Assembly: GCF_005280255.1 (NCBI RefSeq)
Contig: NZ_CP040018.1
Span: 558,001-622,000, forward strand
DNA length: 64,000 nucleotides
Reading direction: 5' to 3'
Source: Arthrobacter sp. 24S4-2
Lineage (GTDB): Bacteria; Actinomycetota; Actinomycetes; Actinomycetales; Micrococcaceae
Both the position numbers and the translations under genes were made by a program. A model generated the notes under the pieces. The model worked only from the letters and a program-made list of their open reading frames with translations, was not told the DNA's origin and ran no database searches. Of the stretch, positions 7,413-16,521 are shown piece by piece (positions within the stretch are counted from its first letter, which is position 1; each line of letters starts with the position of its first letter).

Positions 7413-8141
7413 ATGACTCAGCAGGCGGAGGCGACGCGCCGACTTCCGTTGAACCGGGAACGCGTGCTGGATGCCGCCGTGGTGCTTGCCGATGAGGTGG
7501 GCATCGAGTCACTCAGCATGAGGCGGCTGGCCCAGGAGCTCGGCGTCGTGCCGATGGCGCTCTACAAGCACGTCGCCAACAAGGAGGAACTGCTTGACGG
7601 CATGGTCGACGTCATTGTCGGCGAGATCGCCCCTGCGGTCCCCGGCACGGACTGGAAGAACACGGTCCGGCTGAGGGTCCTCTCGGCGAGGAACTCGCTG
7701 CTGCGTCACCCGTGGGCCCGTCCGGTGCTGGAGACGCGCACCAACCCGACACCGGCGGTGCTGGGGTACATGGACTCGTTCATCGGCATGTTCTTCGCCG
7801 GCGGGTTCGCCGTGGATCTCACCCACCACGTCATGCACGCCCTCGGCAGCCGCATGTGGGGGTTCACCCAGGAGCTCTTCGACGACCCGGGCCAGGCATC
7901 GCAGGCTGAGGTGGCGCCCGACGTCCAGGCAGCGACGTTCCAGGAGATGGCAGCGAGGTATCCGAATATTCTGAAAGTCGCCTCGGCGGCCACCCACGAC
8001 GACGGGTCGGTGGTGGGGCAAGGCTGTGACGATCAGTTTGAGTTCGAGTTCGCCCTCGATCTGCTCCTCGACGGTTTCGAGCGGTTCCACCGGCAGGGCT
8101 GGACGTCGGCGCGGGCGAAGTTGGACCACGGCAACAAATGA
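7413..8141 (+). CDS. TetR-family regulator with TetR_C-type domain
   Basis: 242 residues from the ATG at 7413; a longer frame to 7326 is rejected because it would cover the operator palindrome. The N-terminal HTH reads RVLDAAVVLADEVGIESLS, then MRRLAQELGVVPMALYKHV, then ANKEELLDGMVD, a textbook TetR recognition helix. The rest is a helical ligand-binding domain like that of TetR itself (TetR_C), with HPWARPVLETRTNPTP and FEFALDLLLDGFERF. No transporter is next to it. The candidate targets are itself and the divergent small membrane protein. Ligand unknown. Confidence 0.88.
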   Translation: MTQQAEATRRLPLNRERVLDAAVVLADEVGIESLSMRRLAQELGVVPMALYKHVANKEELLDGMVDVIVGEIAPAVPGTDWKNTVRLRVLSARNSLLRHPWARPVLETRTNPTPAVLGYMDSFIGMFFAGGFAVDLTHHVMHALGSRMWGFTQELFDDPGQASQAEVAPDVQAATFQEMAARYPNILKVASAATHDDGSVVGQGCDDQFEFEFALDLLLDGFERFHRQGWTSARAKLDHGNK

Positions 8142-8367
8142 TTGGCCCCACGCAGGTTTGGACTTGGTTGAACCCGTGCTGGCTTGTGGGGATGGAGGCG
8201 CTCGACTGGCTGGCACCTGGCGGTTGGAGAACCCGCATCCGGGGCCGATCCATTCCGCCATGGAAGAACGTGACGGACGCCCGAGCCGGTGGAACACGCT
8301 TGGGGCGCCGCGCGGGCTTAAGTGGTGCGAACGCCCCTAGGACTCGTCCGGCGAGGGCCTCTACTCC

Positions 8368-8388
8368 GATGCTTAGAGTGCTAGCATC
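8368..8388. promoter_or_regulatory. Imperfect palindrome upstream of small membrane protein
   Basis: GATGCT and AGCATC form 6-bp arms around a 9-base spacer (TAGAGTGCT). TAGCAT inside the right arm could serve as a -10 element. The 292 bp between the TetR gene and the next start (8142-8433) otherwise show no coding signal. Confidence 0.3.
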
Positions 8389-8433
8389 TGAAGCTCGTGT
8401 CGGCACCTGCCGCATTTCATTGGGGGATTTGTT

Positions 8434-8613
8434 GTGGTTTCTTTCGGAATTTTGGGAATTCTTTACTCGGCCGTTCTGATCGCTATTACCGCTCTGGCTG
8501 TTTATGCCTTGGTGCTGGTCGTCATCTTTCTACGCCTCCGCATCCGGGAGCTGAAGGCGTCGCAATCCCCGGACCCGGGCAACGGGGGCAGCGGCCCGGG
8601 CAACGGCGCCTAA
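8434..8613 (+). CDS. Small single-span membrane protein, 59 aa, GTG start
   Basis: A GTG at 8434, six bases after GGGGGA, opens a 59-residue frame. It begins VSFGILGILYSAVLIAITAL, continues through one or two hydrophobic segments to about residue 33, then RLRIRELKASQSPDPGN and a Gly/Pro-rich end. The N-out hydrophobic core with a basic inner flank is that of a small single-span membrane protein. It stops eight bases before the ATG of the epimerase gene, which otherwise lacks a good ribosome-binding site, so translational coupling is likely. No family is recognised. Confidence 0.55.
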   Translation: MVSFGILGILYSAVLIAITALAVYALVLVVIFLRLRIRELKASQSPDPGNGGSGPGNGA

Positions 8614-8621
8614 GCCCGCGG

Positions 8622-9641
8622 ATGAAACGGGCTGTGATTCTTGGCGGTACTGGCGTTCTCGGCCGGGCCATGGCTTGGCGGCTCATCAAAGCCGGCTGGG
8701 CTGTGGACGTGACGGGCCGGGACCGGGACAGGATGCCGAAGGGGCTAACGGCTGCCGGGGCCCGGTTCATCACCTCGGAACGGCGTGAACCTGCAGCGCT
8801 CGCCGGGGCAATTGGTGCCGGAGCGGATCTTCTCGTAGATGCAGTGTGCTTCACCGAGACGGATGCGCGGCAGCTCCTTCCGCACCTGCCTGATGTGAGC
8901 TCGGCTGTGATGCTTTCGAGTAAAGCGGTCTATATCGATTCCGCCGGCAACCACGTGAACTCCGACGTCGCGCCGCGCTTTGATACTGCTGTCACCGAAA
9001 GCAACCCCACAATGGAACCCGGCGCCGGAGACTATGACTCCCCGGAAGGATACGGAGCAAACAAAGTCGCCGCCGAGCGCGCCCTGCTGGACAGCGGCCA
9101 CCCGGTGACGGTAATCCGAGCGTCAAAGGTCCACGGTGAAGGTGCAAGCAGGCCACGGGAATGGATGTTCGTCAAGCGCATCCTCGATGGGCGGCCCGCG
9201 GTATTCTTGGCCGGTGCTGGCAAAGGCGGGGACCACACGACGGCGGCGGTCAACACCGCCGCCCTGGTGGAACGCGTTGCCGCCGTACCAGGGGCACGCG
9301 TCCTCAACAGCGCCGATCCCGACGCGCCGAACGCCCAAGGCATCGCACGCACAATCGCCGAATACCTCGGCCACGAATGGGATGAAGTCCTGCTGGACAG
9401 CAGCGCCCCTGCTGGTCTCGGTGACCACCCGTGGAACTTCCGTCCGCCGCTGGTCCTGAGTACTGCGGCCTCCCTGGAACTGGGCTATGAACCCGTAGGG
9501 TGCTACGCGGAAACCATTCCGCACCAAATCGACTGGCTTATCAGCGCGGCAGCCTCGAATGCAGTTCCAGGGCAGGGCGATCCATTCTTCAATCATTACC
9601 TCAACTATGAGCTGGAAGAGGGATACCTTCGCCGGAAGTAA
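8622..9641 (+). CDS. NAD(P)-dependent epimerase/dehydratase (extended SDR)
   Basis: 339 residues starting MKRAVILGGTGVLGRAMAWR, with the Rossmann motif GGTGVLGRA at residues 8-16. Downstream are SAVMLSSKAVYIDS, the active-site pair in YGANKVAAERALL (YxxxK) and VIRASKVHGEGASRPREW. This is the atypical or extended SDR layout seen in nucleoside-sugar epimerases and isoflavone-reductase-like proteins. The frame is open upstream to 8397, but that stretch is the shadow of the 59-codon gene, and the ATG at 8622 begins directly with the first beta strand. Substrate unknown. It is convergent with a lipoprotein gene, with a hairpin between them. Confidence 0.85.
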   Translation: MKRAVILGGTGVLGRAMAWRLIKAGWAVDVTGRDRDRMPKGLTAAGARFITSERREPAALAGAIGAGADLLVDAVCFTETDARQLLPHLPDVSSAVMLSSKAVYIDSAGNHVNSDVAPRFDTAVTESNPTMEPGAGDYDSPEGYGANKVAAERALLDSGHPVTVIRASKVHGEGASRPREWMFVKRILDGRPAVFLAGAGKGGDHTTAAVNTAALVERVAAVPGARVLNSADPDAPNAQGIARTIAEYLGHEWDEVLLDSSAPAGLGDHPWNFRPPLVLSTAASLELGYEPVGCYAETIPHQIDWLISAAASNAVPGQGDPFFNHYLNYELEEGYLRRK

Positions 9642-9653
9642 CCTCGATTGTGC

Positions 9654-9674
9654 TGCCCGGCTGACCGCCGGGCA
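9654..9674. terminator. Bidirectional hairpin between convergent genes
   Basis: TGCCCGGC (9654-9661) and GCCGGGCA (9667-9674) form a perfect 8-bp stem with loop TGACC, 13 bp after the epimerase stop and 24 bp after the lipoprotein stop. Well placed for termination from both sides. Confidence 0.6.
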
Positions 9675-9697
9675 TGTTCCGTCTCCTGTCCGGTTGC

Positions 9698-10240
9698 CTA
9701 TGATGCAGGGGTTAGCCAGAAGCCGACCACTGATCCGGCACCGGCGTCGATGGTCCTGCGAAATCCCTGGGCAAGGACCCGGCCGTCTTCCAGGTCTAGT
9801 TTCATGCTCGCCGTAGTTCCGCAGTTCAAGTCCAACTCCTGACTGATTCCACCTCGACGATCTGTCTGGGAGACAACGAGCGTGGCCTTAGGAGTGCCGA
9901 TGCACGCAGCCGTGACCGTATACGAACCTTGTCCTACTGCCGTGCCTGTTTTTCGGAACCCGCTGCCAGCGAGACCGCCCGCCCCGGTCAGGACGACCCC
10001 GCCGGGCCGTGGGCCCAAGAGTATGTCCAGTTCGCGCAGGTTCTTCGCTTCGTCTTTGGCGAGGTTCGGGGCGGCAGCCGGCGGGGGAGGAGGGGCCGGG
10101 CGGGACGATCTGGCCGGGGCCGCCGTCGGATCCGGAATGTCGTCTGCGTATTCACACCCGGTGATGACGGCGCCCGAGCAGACTACAGCCAGCATCAGCG
10201 CGGCATGCCCGATCCAGTGTCTTCCCCCCATTCGTGACAT
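9698..10240 (-). CDS. Secreted lipoprotein of unknown function
   Basis: 180 residues. The N-terminus MSRMGGRHWIGHAALMLAVV is a signal peptide ending in the lipobox VITGC (cysteine 29). A Pro/Ala-rich linker (PAPPPPPAAAP) separates the anchor from a beta-rich domain with a disulphide-like pair in VTAACIGTPKATLVVS and LDLNCGTTASM. The C-terminal domain is like many short actinobacterial surface lipoproteins without assigned role. It starts nine bases after the stop of the upstream 387-residue gene, so the two are likely co-expressed. Confidence 0.75.
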   Translation of the reverse strand: MSRMGGRHWIGHAALMLAVVCSGAVITGCEYADDIPDPTAAPARSSRPAPPPPPAAAPNLAKDEAKNLRELDILLGPRPGGVVLTGAGGLAGSGFRKTGTAVGQGSYTVTAACIGTPKATLVVSQTDRRGGISQELDLNCGTTASMKLDLEDGRVLAQGFRRTIDAGAGSVVGFWLTPAS

Positions 10241-10249
10241 GACCGACGC

Positions 10250-11413
10250 CTACCGCCCGGGGCTTTCGCGCAGCGGCCACGGACTCCACCCTCCGGCCAT
10301 GTCCCTTAGCCGGATCTCGGCGTCCCGGAGGCGGGCGGCGGCCACGGGCCCAGGTTCGCCCCGCCCACTTTCAGAGCCGGAACCGTCGACAGCGGTCAGC
10401 GCGTACTCGCACCACCGCCGGCTGCCCGCCGGGTAACGCTCACTGTATCCGCCGGCCGCAACGGCAAGCACCAGCATCTCCATCCGGTCCGCCGCTGTCT
10501 CAGCCGTCTCGTCGCAGGCATCGCAACCGCACACCGGAAACGGGAAGTCATGCAGCACACCGGCGTGGACCATGACTCCCGGATACGAGGTCAGCACAAA
10601 CGTCAGACGCGCTGCGCCGCGACCTCGGGGCGTTACCCGCACAGCTTCCACCACGTTCCGGGCCACCCCCAGCAGCTCCTTTGCATGGACCGGATCCGTG
10701 TCGACGTCCACATCGTAGGCCGCAGCCAGATGATCGATAAGGGCCAGGGCGACGGTGTGAAGCCCGCCGAACCGTTCCGGGTGGCTGTCCACGCTGTATG
10801 AATCAGGAGCGGGACCGTCGGGATCCCACCGCTGGCCGTAGGGAATAGGTTCGCCGTTGGGGGAGTAATAGGTCATTGCCGGCAGTGGCGGCCGGAGGTA
10901 GAGGGGCAGTCTGGCCGTCGGGGGTACCGGCACGGGCCGGACGGCCGGCGTACTGTCCACCTCTTCCTGTGCCCACTCGGACAGTGCGGAAACAAGCCCC
11001 CGGACCGATCCGTCGTGGGCACCTCGCAGGCCTTCTACAAGTCGGTCAGTCTCGAACTGCCTGACCCGGTTTCCGACCAATCGGGAACCGTCTTCGTAGG
11101 CCGCCCAGTGGGCATCCGGCCTCAGCCGGGCGATGGCGTTTCCGGTGAAAATTGCTGCCGCAGCGGCGAGGGCGTCACGTTCAATCTCCGGGCCCACCTC
11201 GCGGAGGAACCAAATGAGCCGCTCAATATCCGAAGCCAGATCTTCGGCAGGCACACCGCGCGCGGAGCAGAAGTCGATGAACGGCGCATAGCCTCCGGCA
11301 TGCCTGACCTTGGCCGAGGGGCCGGACCCCTGTTGGTAGAGCGCGCTGCCGCGCGGCACGGGCGCCGGCAAACCGGTTGGCTCCCCTTCGAACAGTTCCT
11401 CTATGGTCCCCAT
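10250..11413 (-). CDS. Uncharacterised 387-residue protein, C-terminal half DUF6226-like
   Basis: No signal peptide or membrane segment is seen. The N-terminal half (about 1-160) is helical and acidic (DIERLIWFLREVGPEIERDA, FETDRLVEGLRGAHDGSV). After a proline-rich linker (PVPVPPTARLPLYLRPPLP) the second half begins YGQRWDPDGPAPDSYSVD and includes ERFGGLHTVALALIDHLAAA and the cysteine group PVCGCDACDET. From memory this half resembles the actinobacterial DUF6226 family. Two short domains joined by a linker may therefore be fused here. It precedes the lipoprotein gene by nine bases. No function can be given. Confidence 0.6.
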   Translation of the reverse strand: MGTIEELFEGEPTGLPAPVPRGSALYQQGSGPSAKVRHAGGYAPFIDFCSARGVPAEDLASDIERLIWFLREVGPEIERDALAAAAAIFTGNAIARLRPDAHWAAYEDGSRLVGNRVRQFETDRLVEGLRGAHDGSVRGLVSALSEWAQEEVDSTPAVRPVPVPPTARLPLYLRPPLPAMTYYSPNGEPIPYGQRWDPDGPAPDSYSVDSHPERFGGLHTVALALIDHLAAAYDVDVDTDPVHAKELLGVARNVVEAVRVTPRGRGAARLTFVLTSYPGVMVHAGVLHDFPFPVCGCDACDETAETAADRMEMLVLAVAAGGYSERYPAGSRRWCEYALTAVDGSGSESGRGEPGPVAAARLRDAEIRLRDMAGGWSPWPLRESPGR

Positions 11414-11492
11414 ACCGGGATCCTAGTCCTTTGTGGTGCCGGCGATGTCCTGCCGGGCGCCGGAAGCTTACCGGGGCGCCATGCCTCAACAC

Positions 11493-11534
11493 ACAACAGC
11501 CCCTCCGAAACTTTCGTTTCAGAGGGGCTGTTGT
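11493..11534 (-). terminator. Strong 19-bp stem terminator of the cold-shock gene
   Basis: The left arm (11493-11511) and right arm (11516-11534) pair over 19 positions with one mismatch around the loop TTTC. It lies 48 bp past the cold-shock stop codon and 79 bp before the divergently oriented end of the gap, so it ends the csp transcript. It is the strongest stem-loop in the window. Confidence 0.85.
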
Positions 11535-11582
11535 GCTGGTACAGGGTGGCCCGGCTGTGCGCCGGAGCCGTTACCCTAAGCC

Positions 11583-11786
11583 TTAGAGAGGGCGGATGTT
11601 TTCTGCCTGCGGGCCCTTGGGGCCCTGGGTCACATCGAATTCGACCTTCTGGTTCTCATCCAGTGAACGGTAACCGCTGCTCGCGATCGCCGAATAGTGG
11701 GCGAAAACGTCAGCTGATCCGTCATCGGGGGCAATGAAGCCAAAACCCTTTTCGGCGTTGAACCATTTAACTGTGCCTGTTGCCAT
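11583..11786 (-). CDS. cspA: Cold-shock protein, CspA family
   Basis: 67 residues, the usual Csp length. Sequence begins MATGTVKWFNAEKGFGFIAP, giving RNP1 (KGFGFI) and, after DDGSADVFAHY, RNP2. SLDENQKVEFDVTQGPKGPQ completes the five-stranded OB fold. It binds single-stranded RNA/DNA and acts as an RNA chaperone. AAAGGAATG lies upstream of the ATG. A TTATAC element at 11903-11898 on the minus strand could be the -10 box, which would give a roughly 105-base leader, common for cold-shock mRNAs. It is monocistronic, with its own strong terminator. Confidence 0.95.
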   Translation of the reverse strand: MATGTVKWFNAEKGFGFIAPDDGSADVFAHYSAIASSGYRSLDENQKVEFDVTQGPKGPQAENIRPL

Positions 11787-12075
11787 GGCTGCATTCCTTT
11801 ATGTGACTCTGATTCTCTCCGCGGACACAACGGCCCGCGGAGCGGAGAACGTCCCCCGCTGTCCCCAACGTACGGGGCAGACGCCCCGGGTGCAAGGGTA
11901 TAAGTGCTCTTTCGCCTCATAGTCCGGGGATCGTGCCCATATTTCCGGCAGCGTTCCGCCGCGGAATGACGCGGGGACGCTGGGCGGACTGCCTCCCGGC
12001 GCTCGCGGATCGCCGCCCCAAATTCTTCGTAACATAGGCGCACTGGCCCGGCTGTTGCGGACCAGGGCAAGGAAC

Positions 12076-14799
12076 TCACCACGTTACGGTCCCGGACGCC
12101 CCGTCCACCGTGACGGTCTGGCCGTCATGCAGCCTCGACGTCGCATCAACGACGCCGACGACGGCGGGGATCCCGTATTCGCGGGCCACCACAGCCCCGT
12201 GGGAGATCACTCCGCCCATCTCCATCACCAGGGCGCCGGCGGTCATGAACAATGGCGTCCAGCCGGGGTCGGTGGAGGGAGCAACCAGGATTTCCCCGGG
12301 TTCCAGATGGGCGCCCACCGGGTTCATGACCACCCTGACCCTCCCGGTGGCCGTACCGGCAGAGGCGGGCGTCCCGGCCAGCCCGGCCGCGGCGGACTGG
12401 GGGAGCGCTGCGGTTTTCGCCAGGAAGGCGGCCTCGACGTCGGTGCCGTCCGAGAGCAGCAGGCGCGGTATGCGCCGTCGCCGCAGTTCAACGTCGTACA
12501 GCCGACGGCGGTCGCTGACCATGCCCTTCAGGTCCGCCCCGCGCAGTCCCACGAGCACCTCGTCGAAGTCCAGGAAAAACACGTCGGCGGCGGAAGCGAC
12601 GGCACCGGAACGCGCGAGTTCGGCACCGACGGCAGCGAGTTGCCGGTGCATCTCGGCAAGGACCATCACGATGTAGAACTTGGGCAGCTCGCGGAGGCCG
12701 GCCAGCTGTCGCGCCCTCCGGAGGCAGAGCCCCACCAGCCACCCGCGCAGCCGGCTTCTGGTGCCCGCACGCTCAACCAGGTCCTGGACCCGCGCCTCCG
12801 CATGATCCGCTGCCCGGGCAAACTGGCGGTCCGGCGCCTGTTCCGGGTCTTCAACCCTGAGGTAGTTGGAGATCATTCCCAGCAGGTGGTCCGGTTCCTC
12901 GGACCACCGGGGCATCCCCAGGTCGATCTCCGCCACGGCGCGGTGGCCGTACTCTGCCAGGAATGTCCCGAGCCCGGCCTGGGCAGCTCCGGGCAGCGTG
13001 CCCGCCCTGTACCGGGCGGCCAGCTCGCTGGGGCTGTGCTGCAGGAAGGCACCGCGCACCTCGGGATCCTGTCCCAGCGAAACCGCCAGCTGCCACAGTT
13101 CAAGGTCCATGATGGTGGTCACGTTATGTGGCAGCCCGCGCAGGACAGCCTCCAGCTCGCGCGGCTTGGCAATTCCGCGCAGCAGCCGGCGCGCCAGGGC
13201 CAGCATGAGGTACCCGACCGCCGGGCCGGGCAGCGTGGCCTGCATCAGCCCGTCAACCGTTCCGTCCAGGACATCCCGCGCGTGCTGGAGGCGACTGGCC
13301 GGAGTCGCCGGATCGGGCAGCCTCAGCCGGGCTTCGAGCCGTTCTTGGAACTTCCGCGCCCTGCGCAGTTCCGCGTCGGGCCGCAGTGCGGCACGGACCA
13401 GGGCCGGAATGAGCTTGACGGCCAGGGCACGGCTCTGGGCTTGTTCAGTCCCCCCGCTTCGCTTCCTGCGGGCGCCCGAGGCTTCCTTCCTGCCAGGCTT
13501 CCTACGGTGAGACCGGACGATGCCGAACCTTGGGTCTTCAAGTATTGCGGGCAAAATGGCTGCCGACCTCCCGTCCGCCAGCGGGATCATCCTCAGCAGT
13601 GCCCGGCGGCCGGATTTACTGCGCACGATCGGCGTCAGGTCGACGTACATCCGCAGCCCGGGGTTGGCGTATTTCCACGGGCCGTTGTCGTTTCTCATGA
13701 GGCCCAAAACGGACAGTCCCATCGGAGTGATGGGGCGGGTGAGACCCTGAAGCAGCGTGCCGCACAGGTAGATGCGCGGCTCCGTCCCGGCGGCCGGGTC
13801 CGTTCCGGCGGCCGGCTCCGGCAGCGGATACAGCGTGGTGATGGGCCGGGACTGCGTGAGCCAGGTTTTGCCTTCAGCGTCGATCACCCATTCCACGTCC
13901 TGGGGCGCCCCAAGGAGGCGCTGGGCGTCATCGCCCAGGGAGGTCAGCTCGCGAATCTGTGTGTGGGCCAGGCTCCGTCCCCGGTCCGGCGGAGATTGCA
14001 GGATCCGGCCCGTGGCGGTTTCCACCACGAAGTGGTCGGGGTTCACCGCTCCCGAGACCACCGCCTGGCCCGCCCCCGGGCTGGCATCAATCACCGTCTC
14101 CGTGCGCGTGCCGGTCACGGGATTGGCGGTGAACAGCACTCCGGCCATGCCGGCGTCCACCATTTGTTGAATCACGACGGCGAGGCTCACCTCGCCGTGG
14201 CTGATCCCGTTCGCGGCGCGGTAGGCGACGGCCCGGTCCGTCCACAGCGACGCCCAGCACCGCCGGACCGCCGCCAGGACGGCGTCGGCCCCGACGACGT
14301 CCAGGAACGAGTCCTGCTGGCCAGCGAAACTGGCGAAGGGCAGGTCCTCGGCAGTGGCTGACGAGCGCACGGCCACGGGCCGGGCACCCAGCGCCGCATA
14401 GGCTCCGCGGATGGCGGCCTCAACGTCGGGAGGGACCGGCGCAGCCGCCACGGCGTCGCGGGCGCGCCGGGCCAGATCATCCCGCTCTTCTGCCCGGTGG
14501 CTGGCCGTGATGTTCAAGCCGTCCGGGCTGCCCGGGGCGTCCGCGGTGTTCAGGCCGTCCAGGGCGTCCAGCCGGGCCACCATGCCATCAAGTTCTGGTG
14601 GCGCGGCCATCCGGTAGGCGGCTGTTGTCAGGCAGAAACCGGACGGCACGGGAAAGCCCGCTGCGGTAAGCCTGCCGAGATTCAGGGCCTTCCCGCCCAC
14701 CAGCGCCAGGGACGCTGAACCCGTTTGGGCCAGCTCCACAACCAGGTTCCCGGGGACCCCGGCGGAAATGTCCGGGGCGGCAGGGCTTGTGGAACCCAT
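12076..14799 (-). CDS. PEP synthase / rifampin-phosphotransferase-like dikinase
   Basis: 907 residues from the ATG at 14799. Residues about 10-310 are a PPDK_N ATP-grasp domain (LVGGKALNLGRLTAAGFPVP, VRSSATAEDLPFASFAGQQD, IQQMVDAGMAGVLFTANPVT, VEWVIDAEGKTWLTQSRPIT). A long variable middle part follows. The C-terminus is the swivelling phosphohistidine domain, with the catalytic histidine in GGVISHGAVVAREYGIP (His 867). A PEP synthase would have a PEP-binding TIM barrel after the His domain; here the His domain is last, as in rifampin phosphotransferases. So a small-molecule dikinase such as rifampin phosphotransferase is as likely as a true PEP synthase. The open frame upstream of 14799 covers the ABM gene and is a shadow. 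It follows the ABM gene by 10 bp. Confidence 0.75.
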   Translation of the reverse strand: MGSTSPAAPDISAGVPGNLVVELAQTGSASLALVGGKALNLGRLTAAGFPVPSGFCLTTAAYRMAAPPELDGMVARLDALDGLNTADAPGSPDGLNITASHRAEERDDLARRARDAVAAAPVPPDVEAAIRGAYAALGARPVAVRSSATAEDLPFASFAGQQDSFLDVVGADAVLAAVRRCWASLWTDRAVAYRAANGISHGEVSLAVVIQQMVDAGMAGVLFTANPVTGTRTETVIDASPGAGQAVVSGAVNPDHFVVETATGRILQSPPDRGRSLAHTQIRELTSLGDDAQRLLGAPQDVEWVIDAEGKTWLTQSRPITTLYPLPEPAAGTDPAAGTEPRIYLCGTLLQGLTRPITPMGLSVLGLMRNDNGPWKYANPGLRMYVDLTPIVRSKSGRRALLRMIPLADGRSAAILPAILEDPRFGIVRSHRRKPGRKEASGARRKRSGGTEQAQSRALAVKLIPALVRAALRPDAELRRARKFQERLEARLRLPDPATPASRLQHARDVLDGTVDGLMQATLPGPAVGYLMLALARRLLRGIAKPRELEAVLRGLPHNVTTIMDLELWQLAVSLGQDPEVRGAFLQHSPSELAARYRAGTLPGAAQAGLGTFLAEYGHRAVAEIDLGMPRWSEEPDHLLGMISNYLRVEDPEQAPDRQFARAADHAEARVQDLVERAGTRSRLRGWLVGLCLRRARQLAGLRELPKFYIVMVLAEMHRQLAAVGAELARSGAVASAADVFFLDFDEVLVGLRGADLKGMVSDRRRLYDVELRRRRIPRLLLSDGTDVEAAFLAKTAALPQSAAAGLAGTPASAGTATGRVRVVMNPVGAHLEPGEILVAPSTDPGWTPLFMTAGALVMEMGGVISHGAVVAREYGIPAVVGVVDATSRLHDGQTVTVDGASGTVTW

Positions 14800-14809
14800 C
14801 GTCGGGCTT

Positions 14810-15127
14810 CTACGGGTTATCCGTGGTGTCTCCGGTGTCCTCCCACAACACGTCCAGGTTGCGGAAGACCGGAGGCGCGTCGCAGAGGGCCGCCATCTTG
14901 GCAGCGAAATCCGAGGTTTCCGGACGGCTGGAATTTTCCATGGCCGATTCGTAGGAATCGAAGTGGACGATGGTGTAATACGTCCCGGGCCTGTCACGGT
15001 CAGCAGTGGCCACAATCTGCCGGAACGTGGGCGCGGTGCTTCCCTCGGTCCTTGACGGACGGCCCAGTTCTTCTATCTCCTGGATCCGGGAGGTCTGGAA
15101 TTCGATGATCTGCACAAAACCGGCCAT
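14810..15127 (-). CDS. Dimeric alpha/beta-barrel (ABM-like) protein
   Basis: 105 residues from the ATG at 15127, with GAGGAG five bases before it. It reads MAGFVQIIEFQTSRIQEIEE, then FRQIVATADRDRPGTYYTIV and HFDSYESAMENSSRPETSDF, the ferredoxin-like fold of stress-responsive ABM or EthD-type small proteins. No catalytic residue is evident. It ends 10 bp before the dikinase-like gene and is probably co-transcribed with it, but a joint role is not known. Confidence 0.7.
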   Translation of the reverse strand: MAGFVQIIEFQTSRIQEIEELGRPSRTEGSTAPTFRQIVATADRDRPGTYYTIVHFDSYESAMENSSRPETSDFAAKMAALCDAPPVFRNLDVLWEDTGDTTDNP

Positions 15128-15207
15128 GACGGCTCCTCGACGGCGGTGGATGCTGATGCGGATCAGGCTAGACCCCGGGCCGGTGCGGCGCAACAGGTAG
15201 AAGTGCC

Positions 15208-16385
15208 CTACCTTGGCGGGGCCGTGCCGGGTGCCACGGCGCGGGTACTTCCCCGGACCGCGCGGTTGCGCCCCAGCGACTTGGCCCGGTACAGGGCGGC
15301 GTCCGCAGTGGCGATCAGCTCGTCAAGACCGGACGCGTCGTCGCCGATGGGAGCAATGCCGTAGCTCGCCGTGGGCATCCGGGCGCCGCCGGGACCGTGG
15401 ACCGTCCCCAGCTGCCGGTTGATCTCCGTGGCGATGGCTTCGGCGCCGTCCGCATTGGCGCCGGGCAGGAGAAAGATGAATTCCTCGCCCCCGTAGCGTC
15501 CCACCAGGTCCGTTGACCGGACCGTGGCGTTGCAGGCGGAGGCGAAGGACTGCAGCGCCACGTCCCCGCGGCGTGGCCGTAGGTATCGTTGACCACCTTG
15601 AAATGGTCGAGGTCGGCAAGGATCAGGGACCCCGAGGCCCGGTTTTGCTGCAGGCGCTGGAGCTCATCCGAGGCCAGCTCCAGGAAGGCCGCCCGGTTGA
15701 GCAGGCCCGTCAGGCCGTCCTGCGTGGCCACGGCCCTCAGCGCGCGCGTCTGCTGCTCGCTGCTGAGTGCCGCCATGCTGAAAGACACCACCACCAGCAG
15801 CACCATGGTGACCAGCGTGGTTACGGCGGACCCGAAATAGCCCGCAAAGAGCGGCCCGCCGGGGCCCTCGAAGATGAACACCACCATCCGGCAAAAGTAG
15901 TACGCGGCAAATATTCCGGCCGTCAGGGCAAGAGGTATGCGGACGCGGGAGTAGCCCGGTTCGAGCCGCCACAGTTCCCGGGCGGCGAGACCGATCATCA
16001 GGCTCATGGCGCCCAGGAACACTGCTCCTCCGGGCCAGATGTTCACTGCAGGATGGTCCACCGCCGCCGCCACCGTGCTGACGGCCGGAGCAGCGGCCAA
16101 TTGCCACCATTTGGGCGTAGCCGCCCTGAGCGAACGGGCACCGGCCCAGACACTGGCTGAGCCCGTAACGGCCAGGCAGTTGCCCAGCGGGTTCGCCCAC
16201 ACCTGATGGACTGTTCCGTTGAGAAGGTACGCAGCGGATCCCGCGAGGAAGAGCGTCAGGGCAACGCACCACCAGGCGCTGTAGGCGGACCGGGTGGTCC
16301 GGTACGCCGCGAAGTAGAACAGGAGGGCAAGGGTGAATGCGACCACGGCGAAGGCAACCCTGAGGGTTAAGGTGTCGAGGTGCAT
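15208..16385 (-). pseudogene. Membrane diguanylate cyclase (GGDEF), one-base frameshift
   Basis: The reading frame from 16385 encodes MHLDTLTLRVAFAVVAFTLA and about seven membrane segments to residue 210, then TQDGLTGLLNRAAFLELASD and ILADLDHFKVVNDTYGHAAG, the start of a GGDEF domain. The frame then breaks. The remainder continues in another frame as ALQSFASACNATVRSTDLVG, RYGGEEFIFLLPGANADGAE and ending APPR. The coding strand has four Gs (complement of 15564-15567) where five would restore GHAAGDVALQ. With that base the gene is 392 codons with an intact GGEEF active site making cyclic di-GMP. Either a sequence error or a recent knockout. Monocistronic. Confidence 0.8.
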
Positions 16386-16521
16386 TCGGATTCCCCCAGT
16401 TCGCGATCATGCGAAATCCCGGACCAGGCCCGGAACCAGTGCATGCGTGGACTTAGTATCCCATCCGTAGGCGCCGGCGCCAGCTCCGCAATCGGTTAAG
16501 CGGTGCGGCAATCCGGCCGGG

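Noticed and set aside
8397..8621. 75-codon N-terminal extension of the epimerase
   Set aside because: It is another frame of the 59-aa membrane protein; the epimerase fold starts directly at 8622.
12055..14361. 768-codon open frame opposite the dikinase
   Set aside because: Arg/Gly/Pro/His-rich shadow; the dikinase motifs on the other strand explain the region.
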